Program-made: the position numbers and the translations under genes
The notes under the pieces: generated by a model
The model's input: only the letters and a program-made list of their open reading frames with translations
Told to the model about the DNA's origin: nothing
Database searches by the model: none
Shown here: piece by piece, positions 55,890 through 63,680 of the stretch
Layout of the letters: each line of letters starts with the position of its first letter
How positions within the stretch are numbered: the stretch's first letter is position 1
Source: Kordia aestuariivivens
Lineage (GTDB): Bacteria; Bacteroidota; Bacteroidia; Flavobacteriales; Flavobacteriaceae
Assembly: GCF_014397005.1 (NCBI RefSeq)
Contig: NZ_JACGWS010000014.1
Location: forward strand, 62,001-126,000
Reading direction: 5' to 3'
DNA: 64,000 nucleotides

Positions 55890-56771
55890 TTAACTTACGT
55901 AACTCATATACGATTTTAATCTAGGATAAATATACTTTTCTGGAATCCCAAGTCCAAGTCCTAAATAAAGCATAAAATTATAATATCCGTTTTTAATGGG
56001 CGCTCCTTTTAGTATACTAAATACACCTTTTCTAGCAGAAGAGGAAGTGTGCCAATCAATATTAAATGAAATAGAATCACTCAAGGAACGAACATGATGA
56101 AGTGTGTATGGAGGAATATACAAAACATCTCCTGATTGGACATGAACAGATATTGGTGTTACTTTTTTTGTCAATGGAAATGTATCAAAATCCGGTTTGT
56201 TAGGGTCAAATTTAGACCATCGCCAAGAATTCATATAACAGAATTTTTTCTGCTCTGGTGGAACCAGCGTAAACTCTTTTTCTCCATCAACCTGAAAAAA
56301 AAGATTGTGTGTTCCTAGCGTATCAAAATGTAAGGGTGTAATGCTATTTTTGGGACCAATAAAGAATTGGGCATAATTTGGCCAATTTGACCAATACCAG
56401 TTAGGAATGAGTTCTTTTGGGAACGGATTTACTTCTTCTATCAGTTTAGGAATAAAATAGAAAAGTGGTACATCATGTAAATAGCCAATATCAGATGTAT
56501 TGTTTTTACTTGTTCCTTTAGCTTTATTTAAGGAGTTTAAGTAATCTTTCAATGCTACGGGTTTCAATACACCTTCTGAGACATCTCCTTGTTTTACACC
56601 TAGGCTAATATTACTTGCCATAGATTTTAAATAATCGTTATCCCAGTTCAACGCCTTCCATTTGGACATGAGTCCTTTAATTACGACTGGCTTCCCTTTT
56701 TTCACGTAGTTGTCATGAAATTCTTTTGCTGTAATAGAATTTACATAATCGATGTTTATTTTATTATCCAT
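55890..56771 (-). CDS. JmjC/cupin_8 Fe(II)/2OG hydroxylase (FIH-like)
   Basis: 293 aa. His148-Phe-Asp150 in TPLHFDTLGTHN and a distal His at 225/226 (PYTLHHVRSL) give the metal triad; Lys165 in GEKEFTLVPP is placed like the 2-oxoglutarate-binding Lys of FIH. No signal peptide. FIH-type enzymes beta-hydroxylate Asn, Asp, His or similar residues, and members occur in peptide clusters acting on free or carrier-bound amino acids. It sits between the N-hydroxylase and a type II thioesterase. The trimodular NRPS has an Asp-type A domain, so beta-hydroxy-Asp is one idea, but nothing in the sequence proves it. Confidence 0.83.
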   Translation of the reverse strand: MDNKINIDYVNSITAKEFHDNYVKKGKPVVIKGLMSKWKALNWDNDYLKSMASNISLGVKQGDVSEGVLKPVALKDYLNSLNKAKGTSKNNTSDIGYLHDVPLFYFIPKLIEEVNPFPKELIPNWYWSNWPNYAQFFIGPKNSITPLHFDTLGTHNLFFQVDGEKEFTLVPPEQKKFCYMNSWRWSKFDPNKPDFDTFPLTKKVTPISVHVQSGDVLYIPPYTLHHVRSLSDSISFNIDWHTSSSARKGVFSILKGAPIKNGYYNFMLYLGLGLGIPEKYIYPRLKSYMSYVS

Positions 56772-56919
56772 ACTAACTAACAGTTAAATTTCTAAAAAAT
56801 ACAAACAAATGCATTTTGTTCTTTTAAGTTTTTTTGATGTAATTTTTGACCATGAGACAACCGATATGGTGAACTCATTTTGCTTAGTCTTCGGTATTGG
56901 TATAGTTTATAGCAAGCTA

Positions 56920-58257
56920 TTATTCGCAAATAGTTTGTGGTGATTTTTCTTGTAAGTTTTCAACCATAGATTTTTCTATGAGCGCTGCACGAAGTGAAAG
57001 GTGACTGAAAGAACCTGCGTCTGCCAAACCATGAGTTGATTCACACAATCCATTAAGGTAGATTTTAGGAAAATTACTTTTTCCATCAACAGGTATCAAT
57101 TGGTAATCACGAGTAACACTAAATGTTCCATCTTCTTCTCGTTTATAAAACTTTTTAATGTTTTCAAGAAGTGGATGAATTAATTCTTCATTTTCTCTTG
57201 CCCCAAAATTTCTAAATCCAGTTCCTAAAATAACTGCATCGACAGATTGATTTTGCAAAGCACCTGTATGCAAATCTTTTATTTTTAATTGCACTTGATT
57301 ATCCAGCTCGTAAGCTTCTATAACTTCTTGATTTTTATATATTTGAATTGTATTATTGTTATGCAAACGATTTTCATACAACGTAAAATACAATTCCTTG
57401 AGAATGTCTTCGTCAACCGAACCGTAGTTACTTCTAATTATTTGAGCACTCAATTCGTTCTTTGATTTTTTTGAAGAATTATAAAAATAATCAATGTTTT
57501 CTGGCAATAATAAATCTTCGGTAAACGGACTAGTGTCTTTCAGTACAAAGCTAAATTTACGATGAATACAGATAATTTCAGTTTCTGGAAATTTAGCATG
57601 TAAATCAAGAATAATCTCTACAGCACTTTGACTACCTCCTATGATCGCAATTCTTTTAGGTTTTGTCTGCGAAAATTGTTGAAGTAGTAGATTGTATTTA
57701 GTAAAATGAGCTACTTTTTTGCTTAAAATAGACTTAAATACTTTAGGAATATTATGCGACCTTCCAGGTGCAAAGGATATACTACGTGCTTTATAGGTTT
57801 CTGAACTCGTTTTTATTTCAAGAAATACGTTCTCTTCAAAATCAGATTCAACAATAGAAATATCTTTTACCTTTGAATCATAAGAAACCAAATTATCAAA
57901 TCTTTTAGCTACCCATTCTACATATTTAGAATATTCACTTCTTGGAGGATAAGGCGCATCCAAATTCAAATAATCTAAAAGTCTGCCTACATCTTGAAGG
58001 TAACTTAAATAACCAAACTGACTGCGAGGATTTCGTGGTGTAGCGAAGTCTCTAAGCGGATTGTGTTGTATATCGCTCCCAGGAATTGTAACACCTAATT
58101 GCCAACCGGGAGTTGTACTTGCATCAAGGAATTTAATTGTTCGCTCCGACTCCATTTCTTGATGAGCTACTGCTAATGCGATATTAGAAGGACCGAATCC
58201 TACACCAATCGTATCATAAAAATTATTTTTATGAAAATCCTTGTTATTATTATTCAT
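56920..58257 (-). CDS. L-ornithine N5 / L-lysine N6 monooxygenase (PvdA/IucD/Spb38 family)
   Basis: 445 aa flavoprotein. FAD-binding GVGFGPSN (res 18-25), the family string NPLRDFATPRNPRSQFGYLS, NADPH-binding GGSQSAVE and the later DTSPFTEDLLLPENIDYFY plus the C-terminal GLCESTHGLADAGSFSHL are all as in N-hydroxylating monooxygenases of ornithine or lysine. They use NADPH and O2 to make N-OH diamines, for hydroxamate siderophores or as the first step toward an N-N bond. Ornithine and lysine cannot be told apart by eye. No formyl- or acyltransferase for a hydroxamate is present in the window, while a cupin and a MetRS-like protein are, which favours the N-N-bond use. Its gap from the gene upstream is 168 nt. 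Confidence 0.9.
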   Translation of the reverse strand: MNNNNKDFHKNNFYDTIGVGFGPSNIALAVAHQEMESERTIKFLDASTTPGWQLGVTIPGSDIQHNPLRDFATPRNPRSQFGYLSYLQDVGRLLDYLNLDAPYPPRSEYSKYVEWVAKRFDNLVSYDSKVKDISIVESDFEENVFLEIKTSSETYKARSISFAPGRSHNIPKVFKSILSKKVAHFTKYNLLLQQFSQTKPKRIAIIGGSQSAVEIILDLHAKFPETEIICIHRKFSFVLKDTSPFTEDLLLPENIDYFYNSSKKSKNELSAQIIRSNYGSVDEDILKELYFTLYENRLHNNNTIQIYKNQEVIEAYELDNQVQLKIKDLHTGALQNQSVDAVILGTGFRNFGARENEELIHPLLENIKKFYKREEDGTFSVTRDYQLIPVDGKSNFPKIYLNGLCESTHGLADAGSFSHLSLRAALIEKSMVENLQEKSPQTICE

Positions 58258-58370
58258 TTTGATAAATATTAAATATGATTTATGTTTAAGTACGTCTTAA
58301 AATGTTGAGAATAAATTTTTAGTTTTTATACTAATACTCAACAGATACTTTTGTTGCTTGTCTGTATAAT

Positions 58371-58386
58371 CTACTTTAGAAAGTAG
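58371..58386 (+). terminator. Hairpin followed by a T-run, facing the opposite strand
   Basis: CTACTT-TAGA-AAGTAG, then TTGG and a run of about ten T on the plus strand, as in an intrinsic terminator for rightward transcripts. All genes here run leftward, so it would block antisense transcription into the operon or be chance. On the minus strand the hairpin is not followed by U. Confidence 0.3.
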
Positions 58387-58425
58387 TTGGCTTTTTTTTT
58401 TGGAATAGGCCCTGTACTTATCGTT

Positions 58426-59397
58426 CTATATAAATTCATGAGCAATTTCAAACTTGGCATTTTCCAATTGCCAAAGTGCATATTTTTGAAGCATTGATTC
58501 TCTTAAAAATCCAAAACGTATGTTTCCAACAACTGTTTCCCATTTATTTTGTTTCAAGAGTTGCATCCATTCATTAGATGAATTTTCTAATGATAAAAGC
58601 TTATTAATTATTTCCAATGCTGCGTATGTTTCTAGAAAAAATGTGAATGGATATTTTTGATTTGAATTGTAATATTGATCATTAATTTGCTTAGCTTCTA
58701 TATACTTGCTTGCATGTGTATACCCAAAGACAAAGATTTTTGGCTTCCTAAAGCCAATCGAATTTATCAATTCAGGATGAACAAGATCATCTGTAAAATA
58801 CAACTCATCTGTGTGTTGAAGTTCGGAATAGTTTTTCTTTGCAAAATCTATAGAATTCTTAAAATTCCCAATAAATAATACATTCTTGGCTTCAGATAAT
58901 TTATCAACAATTGTTACAGTTGGTACTTTAGAAAGTCGCTCTAATACTAAAGATGAGAGTTCAACACCGTGAATACTTTGGTCATACCCAACATATAATG
59001 TATGTGCTTTTTTCTCAGAAATTTCATTGGTTATTAAATCTGCCAAATCACTATCCTTACCACAAATACGAAAAGCACAATCGAATTTTTCGGTTAAAAT
59101 ATCAGAAGTAGCTGCAGGAAGAAAAACAGGGATATTCTTTTTCACATAAAAAGGCAAAGCATGTTTTGCTGCCGTTGAAGAATAATGACCTATTACAAAA
59201 TGAGCACCTCTTTTAATAAGATTAGTTGCTGCTTGCACGCCTCCTGCTTCCGAAGCAAAGTCGTTTTCCCAAATTAATTCTACCTTTTTTTCATCAAACG
59301 CTAAGTTTGACCAAGCTAATTTAATAGCGTCAACAAAAGTGTCTTGATGAATAGAACCATTTAGTGAAAGGTCTGCTGTAGCTCCAATTCGTATCAT
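58426..59397 (-). CDS. Periplasmic-binding-protein-like protein (LIVBP/AmiC fold) without signal peptide
   Basis: 323 aa, type 1 periplasmic-binding fold of the branched-chain amino acid/amide family (IRIGATADLSLNGS, QAATNLIKRGAHFVIGHYSS, IPVFLPAATSD, ETYAALEIINKLL). It starts directly with the first beta strand: there is no signal peptide, no lipobox and no ABC permease or ATPase gene beside it. Its ATG overlaps the stop of the DAO-type gene by 4 nt (59394-59397), so the two are translationally coupled. It is therefore probably cytoplasmic, either a ligand sensor (as AmiC) or a binding/chaperone protein for a pathway intermediate. Function is not known. Confidence 0.75.
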   Translation of the reverse strand: MIRIGATADLSLNGSIHQDTFVDAIKLAWSNLAFDEKKVELIWENDFASEAGGVQAATNLIKRGAHFVIGHYSSTAAKHALPFYVKKNIPVFLPAATSDILTEKFDCAFRICGKDSDLADLITNEISEKKAHTLYVGYDQSIHGVELSSLVLERLSKVPTVTIVDKLSEAKNVLFIGNFKNSIDFAKKNYSELQHTDELYFTDDLVHPELINSIGFRKPKIFVFGYTHASKYIEAKQINDQYYNSNQKYPFTFFLETYAALEIINKLLSLENSSNEWMQLLKQNKWETVVGNIRFGFLRESMLQKYALWQLENAKFEIAHEFI

Positions 59398-60536
59398 AGT
59401 ATCGTAGTATTAAAAGCAAAGTGATCTGAAGGTAACTTATATCTCCATTGAACAGTATTAGGCATCTCTTTTCCATCAATATAGCCGTTGATTTCTTCTG
59501 CTACACTTTTAGAAATAGAAATACAACATTTATATCCTCTACCAGAAAAACCAGTCGCTACATAGAGACCATTATTATTAGGTAAAAACTGAACAATGGG
59601 TTTTTTAAATTCGGTATATGAATCATATCCATAAATACAATTAATAGGGTTTTTGTTTATTTCTGGTTTTAAAAACCGGTTTAATCGTTCCATAGAATTA
59701 TCAATAATTTTTACTGAATCCTTACTGAGTTCTTCTGGAAACTTTGTTTTTTCAAATTTTTGACTTCCTGTATAAAAAGATAAACCAGATCCCGGTGCTA
59801 CATATACTTCTATTTCTTCATCCACAACTGGTATATCAATTTTGTGTTTGTTAGTTGCAACATGAGTCAGTGAAATAGACCGTGTATGAATAGGCAAATT
59901 CTCCACTATTTTATTCGTTAAAGCTCCAGCTGTCATTAAAACTACTTTTGCCTTAACGACTCCTTCTGATAGCTGAACTTCCCAGTTATCAGCACTCGTT
60001 GAACGGATGCTTTGAACAGTACAATTATCATAAAGTTCTCCTCCTTTTGATAGAAAGCCCTCAACAAAGTTAGCGGCAGTTAAAGCTGGATTCCCATAGC
60101 CTCCATGTTTCTCGTAGATACCTACTTTGTTTTTAGAATTTTTGATCCAAGGTGCTTTTTCGAGCAATTTTGATTGAGACAAAATTTCCATTGGGTATAA
60201 GTTGCGGTCTACGAAACTGAACGTATTTTTTAAATCTGGTAATTTTTGTTCATCTAGAAGGTATAGAAATCCCGATTTATTAAAGGGGCTAATTCCTGGA
60301 TAGTTGTTTTCTTTCCAATTTAATAAATCAATGATAGAAGTATACGATTGAAAACTATGTTCTATATCCGGATCATACACTCTAGTAATACCTCTAGAAT
60401 AGCTCGTAGCTCCACAACTTCCTGCTTTTCCTTTTTCAATAAGAAGTACTTTGTTCTTTGTGTTTTTTAAGAAAAATGAACAGGAGCTTCCATAAATACC
60501 GGCTCCGATTACGATGATGTCAAATACATTATTCAT
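59394..60536 (-). CDS. FAD-dependent oxidoreductase, DAO/glycine-oxidase family
   Basis: 380 aa. Dinucleotide-binding IIVIGAGIYGSSCS (res 8-21), then SYSRGITRVYDPDIEHSFQS, a mid-protein GGYGNPALTAANFVEGFL and a C-terminal YVATGFSGRGYKCCIS, as in the D-amino-acid/glycine/sarcosine oxidase superfamily. Such enzymes oxidise C-N bonds of amines. In hydrazine pathways an FAD enzyme cleaves the lysine-glycine N-N adduct to free hydrazinoacetate (S56-p1, Spb39, from memory), and this gene or the next flavoprotein gene could do that step. It is 22 nt after the group A flavoprotein gene and overlaps the binding-protein gene by 4 nt, so it belongs to the same operon. Confidence 0.8.
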   Translation of the reverse strand: MNNVFDIIVIGAGIYGSSCSFFLKNTKNKVLLIEKGKAGSCGATSYSRGITRVYDPDIEHSFQSYTSIIDLLNWKENNYPGISPFNKSGFLYLLDEQKLPDLKNTFSFVDRNLYPMEILSQSKLLEKAPWIKNSKNKVGIYEKHGGYGNPALTAANFVEGFLSKGGELYDNCTVQSIRSTSADNWEVQLSEGVVKAKVVLMTAGALTNKIVENLPIHTRSISLTHVATNKHKIDIPVVDEEIEVYVAPGSGLSFYTGSQKFEKTKFPEELSKDSVKIIDNSMERLNRFLKPEINKNPINCIYGYDSYTEFKKPIVQFLPNNNGLYVATGFSGRGYKCCISISKSVAEEINGYIDGKEMPNTVQWRYKLPSDHFAFNTTIL

Positions 60537-60558
60537 TAATATGTTGGGTACTATATAA

Positions 60559-61764
60559 CTATGAAGAAAGTAACAAATTACTCAATAGTTGTTTTTGAAA
60601 TTCTTCAGGAGTTATTATTCGATAAATTAGTTTTAGATATTGTCGCGAAATTTCATCATTTGTAATGATAAGGTCATAAAAGTCTTTTTCGGAGGCAGAC
60701 AAAGCTTCTGATGCTGAAAGTGTAGAAATTCCCTCAAAATGTGGTGTTAATCTATCTTTGTGAGACTTACTGTATTCCGAAAGTGCTTCTTCCTTTGTTT
60801 TTTTATTGTCGAAAAACTCCATTGTATGCTTGTATAACCATTCGGCAGTATTTAAAGCAAAAGCGCAGCCTGTACCTGATACTGGGTTAGTTTTCATTGC
60901 AGCATCACCTATAAATGCAATTCCATTTTTTACTGGACTTCTGTACAGGTTATCTATATTTAGCATCCAAATAAAATCGTCAATTCTCTCGGCATTATCT
61001 AAACTTGGGATTTCTTTTAATTTGGCTATAAATTGTAATACTTTAGTATCCATATCCTCACAATTCTTCCAGTCATCATAGTCAGCATTATTAAAAAATA
61101 AACCAAACAGAACAACTCCATCTCCAAGTGCCCCAGCATACACAGAAGCATCATCAAGAACCCAATGAGCAGATGTTTTAATATCAATACCCTTGTAGTA
61201 TGTGAAAAAAGTGAATTTATTACTTGGATTGAGCTTTGCTTCGTTTTTGGTGAGTTTCGCAATTTTTGAATGCGCACCATCTGCAGCAACTACTAAATTG
61301 GCAGTAATTTCTATACGACCATTTGACCCAGATACCACAATTCCATCTGCTATATCATTAGTATAAGTAATCGATTTCAGCACATGTTGTTCCAAAAATG
61401 TTACATTAGATTCTTCCTCTAATACTTTTATCAAGTATGGATCTAATAATTCACGCTGTATATTAAATCCGTATATATCTGAATCTGTACCAAATAATTC
61501 TTCATGATTTATAGTTCCTGAAGGTAGATGCATGTTTAGTCCATGTTTTGCACCTCCTATTTTCTTGATATCCTCAAAGAGGTTAAGACGTTTTAAAATA
61601 AGAACTCCCACAGGTTGGATAAAGTGTGTGCAATTTACTTTGTATTGATCCTTTTTTTTTCGATCAACGATGACAACTTTAAGGTTTTTCCTAGCATAGA
61701 AAAGTGCTGCAGCACATCCTGCTATTCCTGCACCAACTATAACAACATCTGTTTTTAATTCCAT
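60559..61764 (-). CDS. Group A FAD-dependent monooxygenase/oxidoreductase (PHBH fold)
   Basis: 401 aa. VVIVGAGIAGCAAALFYARK at the N-terminus binds the FAD ADP part; VAADGAHSKIAKL mid-protein and FIGDAAMKTNPVSGTGCAFA near res 288 are the DG and GD motifs of the p-hydroxybenzoate-hydroxylase-type family. It starts 3 nt after the MetRS-like gene ends, so it is tightly coupled to the N-N bond genes. Flavoenzymes of this kind hydroxylate or dehydrogenate; oxidation of a hydrazine to a hydrazone or diazo precursor is plausible but inferred. It is not a tryptophan halogenase: the diagnostic WxWxIP string is not seen. Confidence 0.8.
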   Translation of the reverse strand: MELKTDVVIVGAGIAGCAAALFYARKNLKVVIVDRKKKDQYKVNCTHFIQPVGVLILKRLNLFEDIKKIGGAKHGLNMHLPSGTINHEELFGTDSDIYGFNIQRELLDPYLIKVLEEESNVTFLEQHVLKSITYTNDIADGIVVSGSNGRIEITANLVVAADGAHSKIAKLTKNEAKLNPSNKFTFFTYYKGIDIKTSAHWVLDDASVYAGALGDGVVLFGLFFNNADYDDWKNCEDMDTKVLQFIAKLKEIPSLDNAERIDDFIWMLNIDNLYRSPVKNGIAFIGDAAMKTNPVSGTGCAFALNTAEWLYKHTMEFFDNKKTKEEALSEYSKSHKDRLTPHFEGISTLSASEALSASEKDFYDLIITNDEISRQYLKLIYRIITPEEFQKQLLSNLLLSS

Positions 61765-61767
61765 ACT

Positions 61768-63294
61768 TTATTTCTTAACTGTTGCTTGGGAATACTTTCT
61801 TGAATTAAGCCAGTCCATAATTTCATTTTCATTGATTAAAAGTTTATCTATTAATCTTTCGGAAAATGAAGGGTGAATTGGTTTACTAAGCACTACATAT
61901 ATAAAAGAAGCTCTCATAGCCTTTTCATTTTGTCCAGAACTAAATAACTCTGCAATGTATTGTAGAAAATCTTCAAGCCTTTTCGCAATATTTTGAATAG
62001 AGAATGCCTGTAGTTCCGAGAAAAAATCCCATTTAGAAAAAATTTCATCAATCTTGTTTAATTCTAACTCATCATATTCATCTTTAGAAAATCGCAAACA
62101 TGTTTTAGTAGTATTAATTTTCTCTTCAATTAAATTGATTGTGGGAGAAAATACATTTTGATACCAATCAGTGAATGCCTTCATTTCAAAGTTTGTTACT
62201 TCTTCTTCAGGAGATATTAATGCCATGTAAAAACGAACACCATCGGAAGAGTAATCCTCCAAAATGTCATCTACCCAGATAGCATGACTTCTACTTGTAG
62301 AAAAATCATCTCCATTCAATTTCAAGAATTTATTAGTAATCTGAGTGAAATTTTGTGTAAATCCATCAATATTAGATGCTAAAGACGGATACACAATGGC
62401 ATGACTAAACGAACAATCGAACCCAAGAAAATTCACGACTTTCGTGTTTTTGTCTTTCCAAAATTCCTCATGACGTTGCGGTTGCTTTACACTTTCCCAG
62501 TATTCTTTAGAAGCAGCTAGATAGCCCGCCAATCCAGAAAACCACGTGTGTAAGGTTATTTTTTTTCCTTGAAAAGTTAAATCTATTCCATTTCCGTCTG
62601 GGCGATCTATAAACCATTCTATGTTTTCATTTGATAAAACCTCATCAATGAATGTTCTTAAATGTTCTCTTATAGGGTTTTGCTTGTATAATTCTTTCAG
62701 ATGATCTTTGTACTTAGAAATTTTCAGGAACATTCGTTCCTTATTAACAAATCCCATAGGTTTTTTAGAAATTATTGAGATAAAATCGCCCATTTCTTCT
62801 AAAACAGGATAATTAGCACAAGATTCGCATTGACTGGCATCTGATTCTGATCCACAATAATTACAAGTTCCTTTTGCAAATGCCTCATATCCATACTGAT
62901 TGTCTTCAAAAGAATATGGTACTCTAATTTGCTTTTCACCAATTCCATTTTTTTCTATAGCATTTTGCAAAAGAAATAGTATGGCTTCTTTGTAATATTT
63001 GTTTTCACAAGATTTTAAAAACCAATCCACCTTAATATTTGCTTTTTTCAGCGAATTTTCAATTCTAGAACCATACTTTAAAGCCCACTCAAATCTGATT
63101 TCTTTATTTTCTAATGCTTTACTAGCTACATAATCCTGATGATCATCAGAATAGCTGGTAAAAAACACATCATCATTCTTTAACCTACGCATCCTAGTAA
63201 AAACATCAGCCGCAAGAAACGGTCCTGATAAATGCCCTAAGTGCATATCTCCGTTTGGAGTTGGCGGTGCAATGGTTACAATATATTTGTCCAT
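61768..63294 (-). CDS. MetRS-like protein of hydrazine-synthetase type
   Basis: 508 aa class I aminoacyl-tRNA synthetase core: TPNGDMHLGHLSG (HIGH-type motif HLGH, res 18-21), a zinc knuckle CNYCGSESDASQCESC near 143-160, and FSTSRSHAIW near 331 in place of KMSKS. It is shorter than housekeeping MetRS and the C-terminal part does not show a normal continuation to an EMAP-like tRNA-binding domain. MetRS-like domains joined to a cupin form the hydrazine synthetases (Spb40 in S56-p1, Tri28 in triacsin), where the MetRS part activates an amino acid such as Gly that is attached to the hydroxylated nitrogen of N6-OH-Lys or N5-OH-Orn. Here the cupin is a separate gene ending 6 nt upstream. The amino acid used cannot be deduced. 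Confidence 0.85.
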   Translation of the reverse strand: MDKYIVTIAPPTPNGDMHLGHLSGPFLAADVFTRMRRLKNDDVFFTSYSDDHQDYVASKALENKEIRFEWALKYGSRIENSLKKANIKVDWFLKSCENKYYKEAILFLLQNAIEKNGIGEKQIRVPYSFEDNQYGYEAFAKGTCNYCGSESDASQCESCANYPVLEEMGDFISIISKKPMGFVNKERMFLKISKYKDHLKELYKQNPIREHLRTFIDEVLSNENIEWFIDRPDGNGIDLTFQGKKITLHTWFSGLAGYLAASKEYWESVKQPQRHEEFWKDKNTKVVNFLGFDCSFSHAIVYPSLASNIDGFTQNFTQITNKFLKLNGDDFSTSRSHAIWVDDILEDYSSDGVRFYMALISPEEEVTNFEMKAFTDWYQNVFSPTINLIEEKINTTKTCLRFSKDEYDELELNKIDEIFSKWDFFSELQAFSIQNIAKRLEDFLQYIAELFSSGQNEKAMRASFIYVVLSKPIHPSFSERLIDKLLINENEIMDWLNSRKYSQATVKK

Positions 63295-63300
63295 ATTAGT

Positions 63301-63678
63301 TTAGTTTGAATTTGAATTGATATACCCTGAAATTATTTCGGCATTCCACCATAATGCGTAAAAATGACAATCTTCTTTATAAGGGTTTTCTAAAAAGTGT
63401 GATACTCCTTTGGGAATATAAACGATATCTCCAGTCTCAACTTCACGGATTGTTTCATCTAAATAAACCTTAGCTTTACCACTAGTTACAATGAACATTT
63501 CTTTTTCATCTGATGGTTCATTTACATGTTCTAAGGAGATTGTATCTGCTCTTAGAACACAATATGCTCCTCCAAAAGGAAAAGGATGTTTTTCTTCTCC
63601 CCAAGGTAAAAGGCGTTGACCGTCAAGTCCATATTCATGTTTTAAATTTTCCCAGTCTATTTTTTTAAATTGTTCCAT
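63301..63678 (-). CDS. Small cupin, partner of the MetRS-like protein
   Basis: 125 aa single-domain cupin: EHVNEPSDEKEMFIVTSGKA (first cupin motif with His and Glu residues) and GDIVYIPKGVSHFLENP (second motif with His). In fused hydrazine synthetases a cupin domain performs the rearrangement that makes the N-N bond from an O-acylated hydroxylamine; here a free cupin lies 2 nt after the aminotransferase gene and 6 nt before the MetRS-like gene, so the fusion is split into two coupled genes. Alone, the sequence would only be called a cupin; the call rests on its neighbour and the N-hydroxylase. Confidence 0.78.
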   Translation of the reverse strand: MEQFKKIDWENLKHEYGLDGQRLLPWGEEKHPFPFGGAYCVLRADTISLEHVNEPSDEKEMFIVTSGKAKVYLDETIREVETGDIVYIPKGVSHFLENPYKEDCHFYALWWNAEIISGYINSNSN

Positions 63679-63680
63679 AG

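Noticed and set aside
58426-59397. Solute-binding component of an amino acid ABC importer
   Set aside because: No signal peptide or lipobox, and no permease or ATPase genes nearby.
60559-61764. Flavin-dependent tryptophan halogenase
   Set aside because: The WxWxIP motif is not seen and the protein is short for that family; the GD motif fits general group A flavoproteins.
61768-63294. Housekeeping methionyl-tRNA synthetase
   Set aside because: The KMSKS loop is replaced by FSTSRSH, no C-terminal tRNA-binding extension is seen, and it lies 6 nt from a cupin gene inside a biosynthetic operon with an N-hydroxylase.
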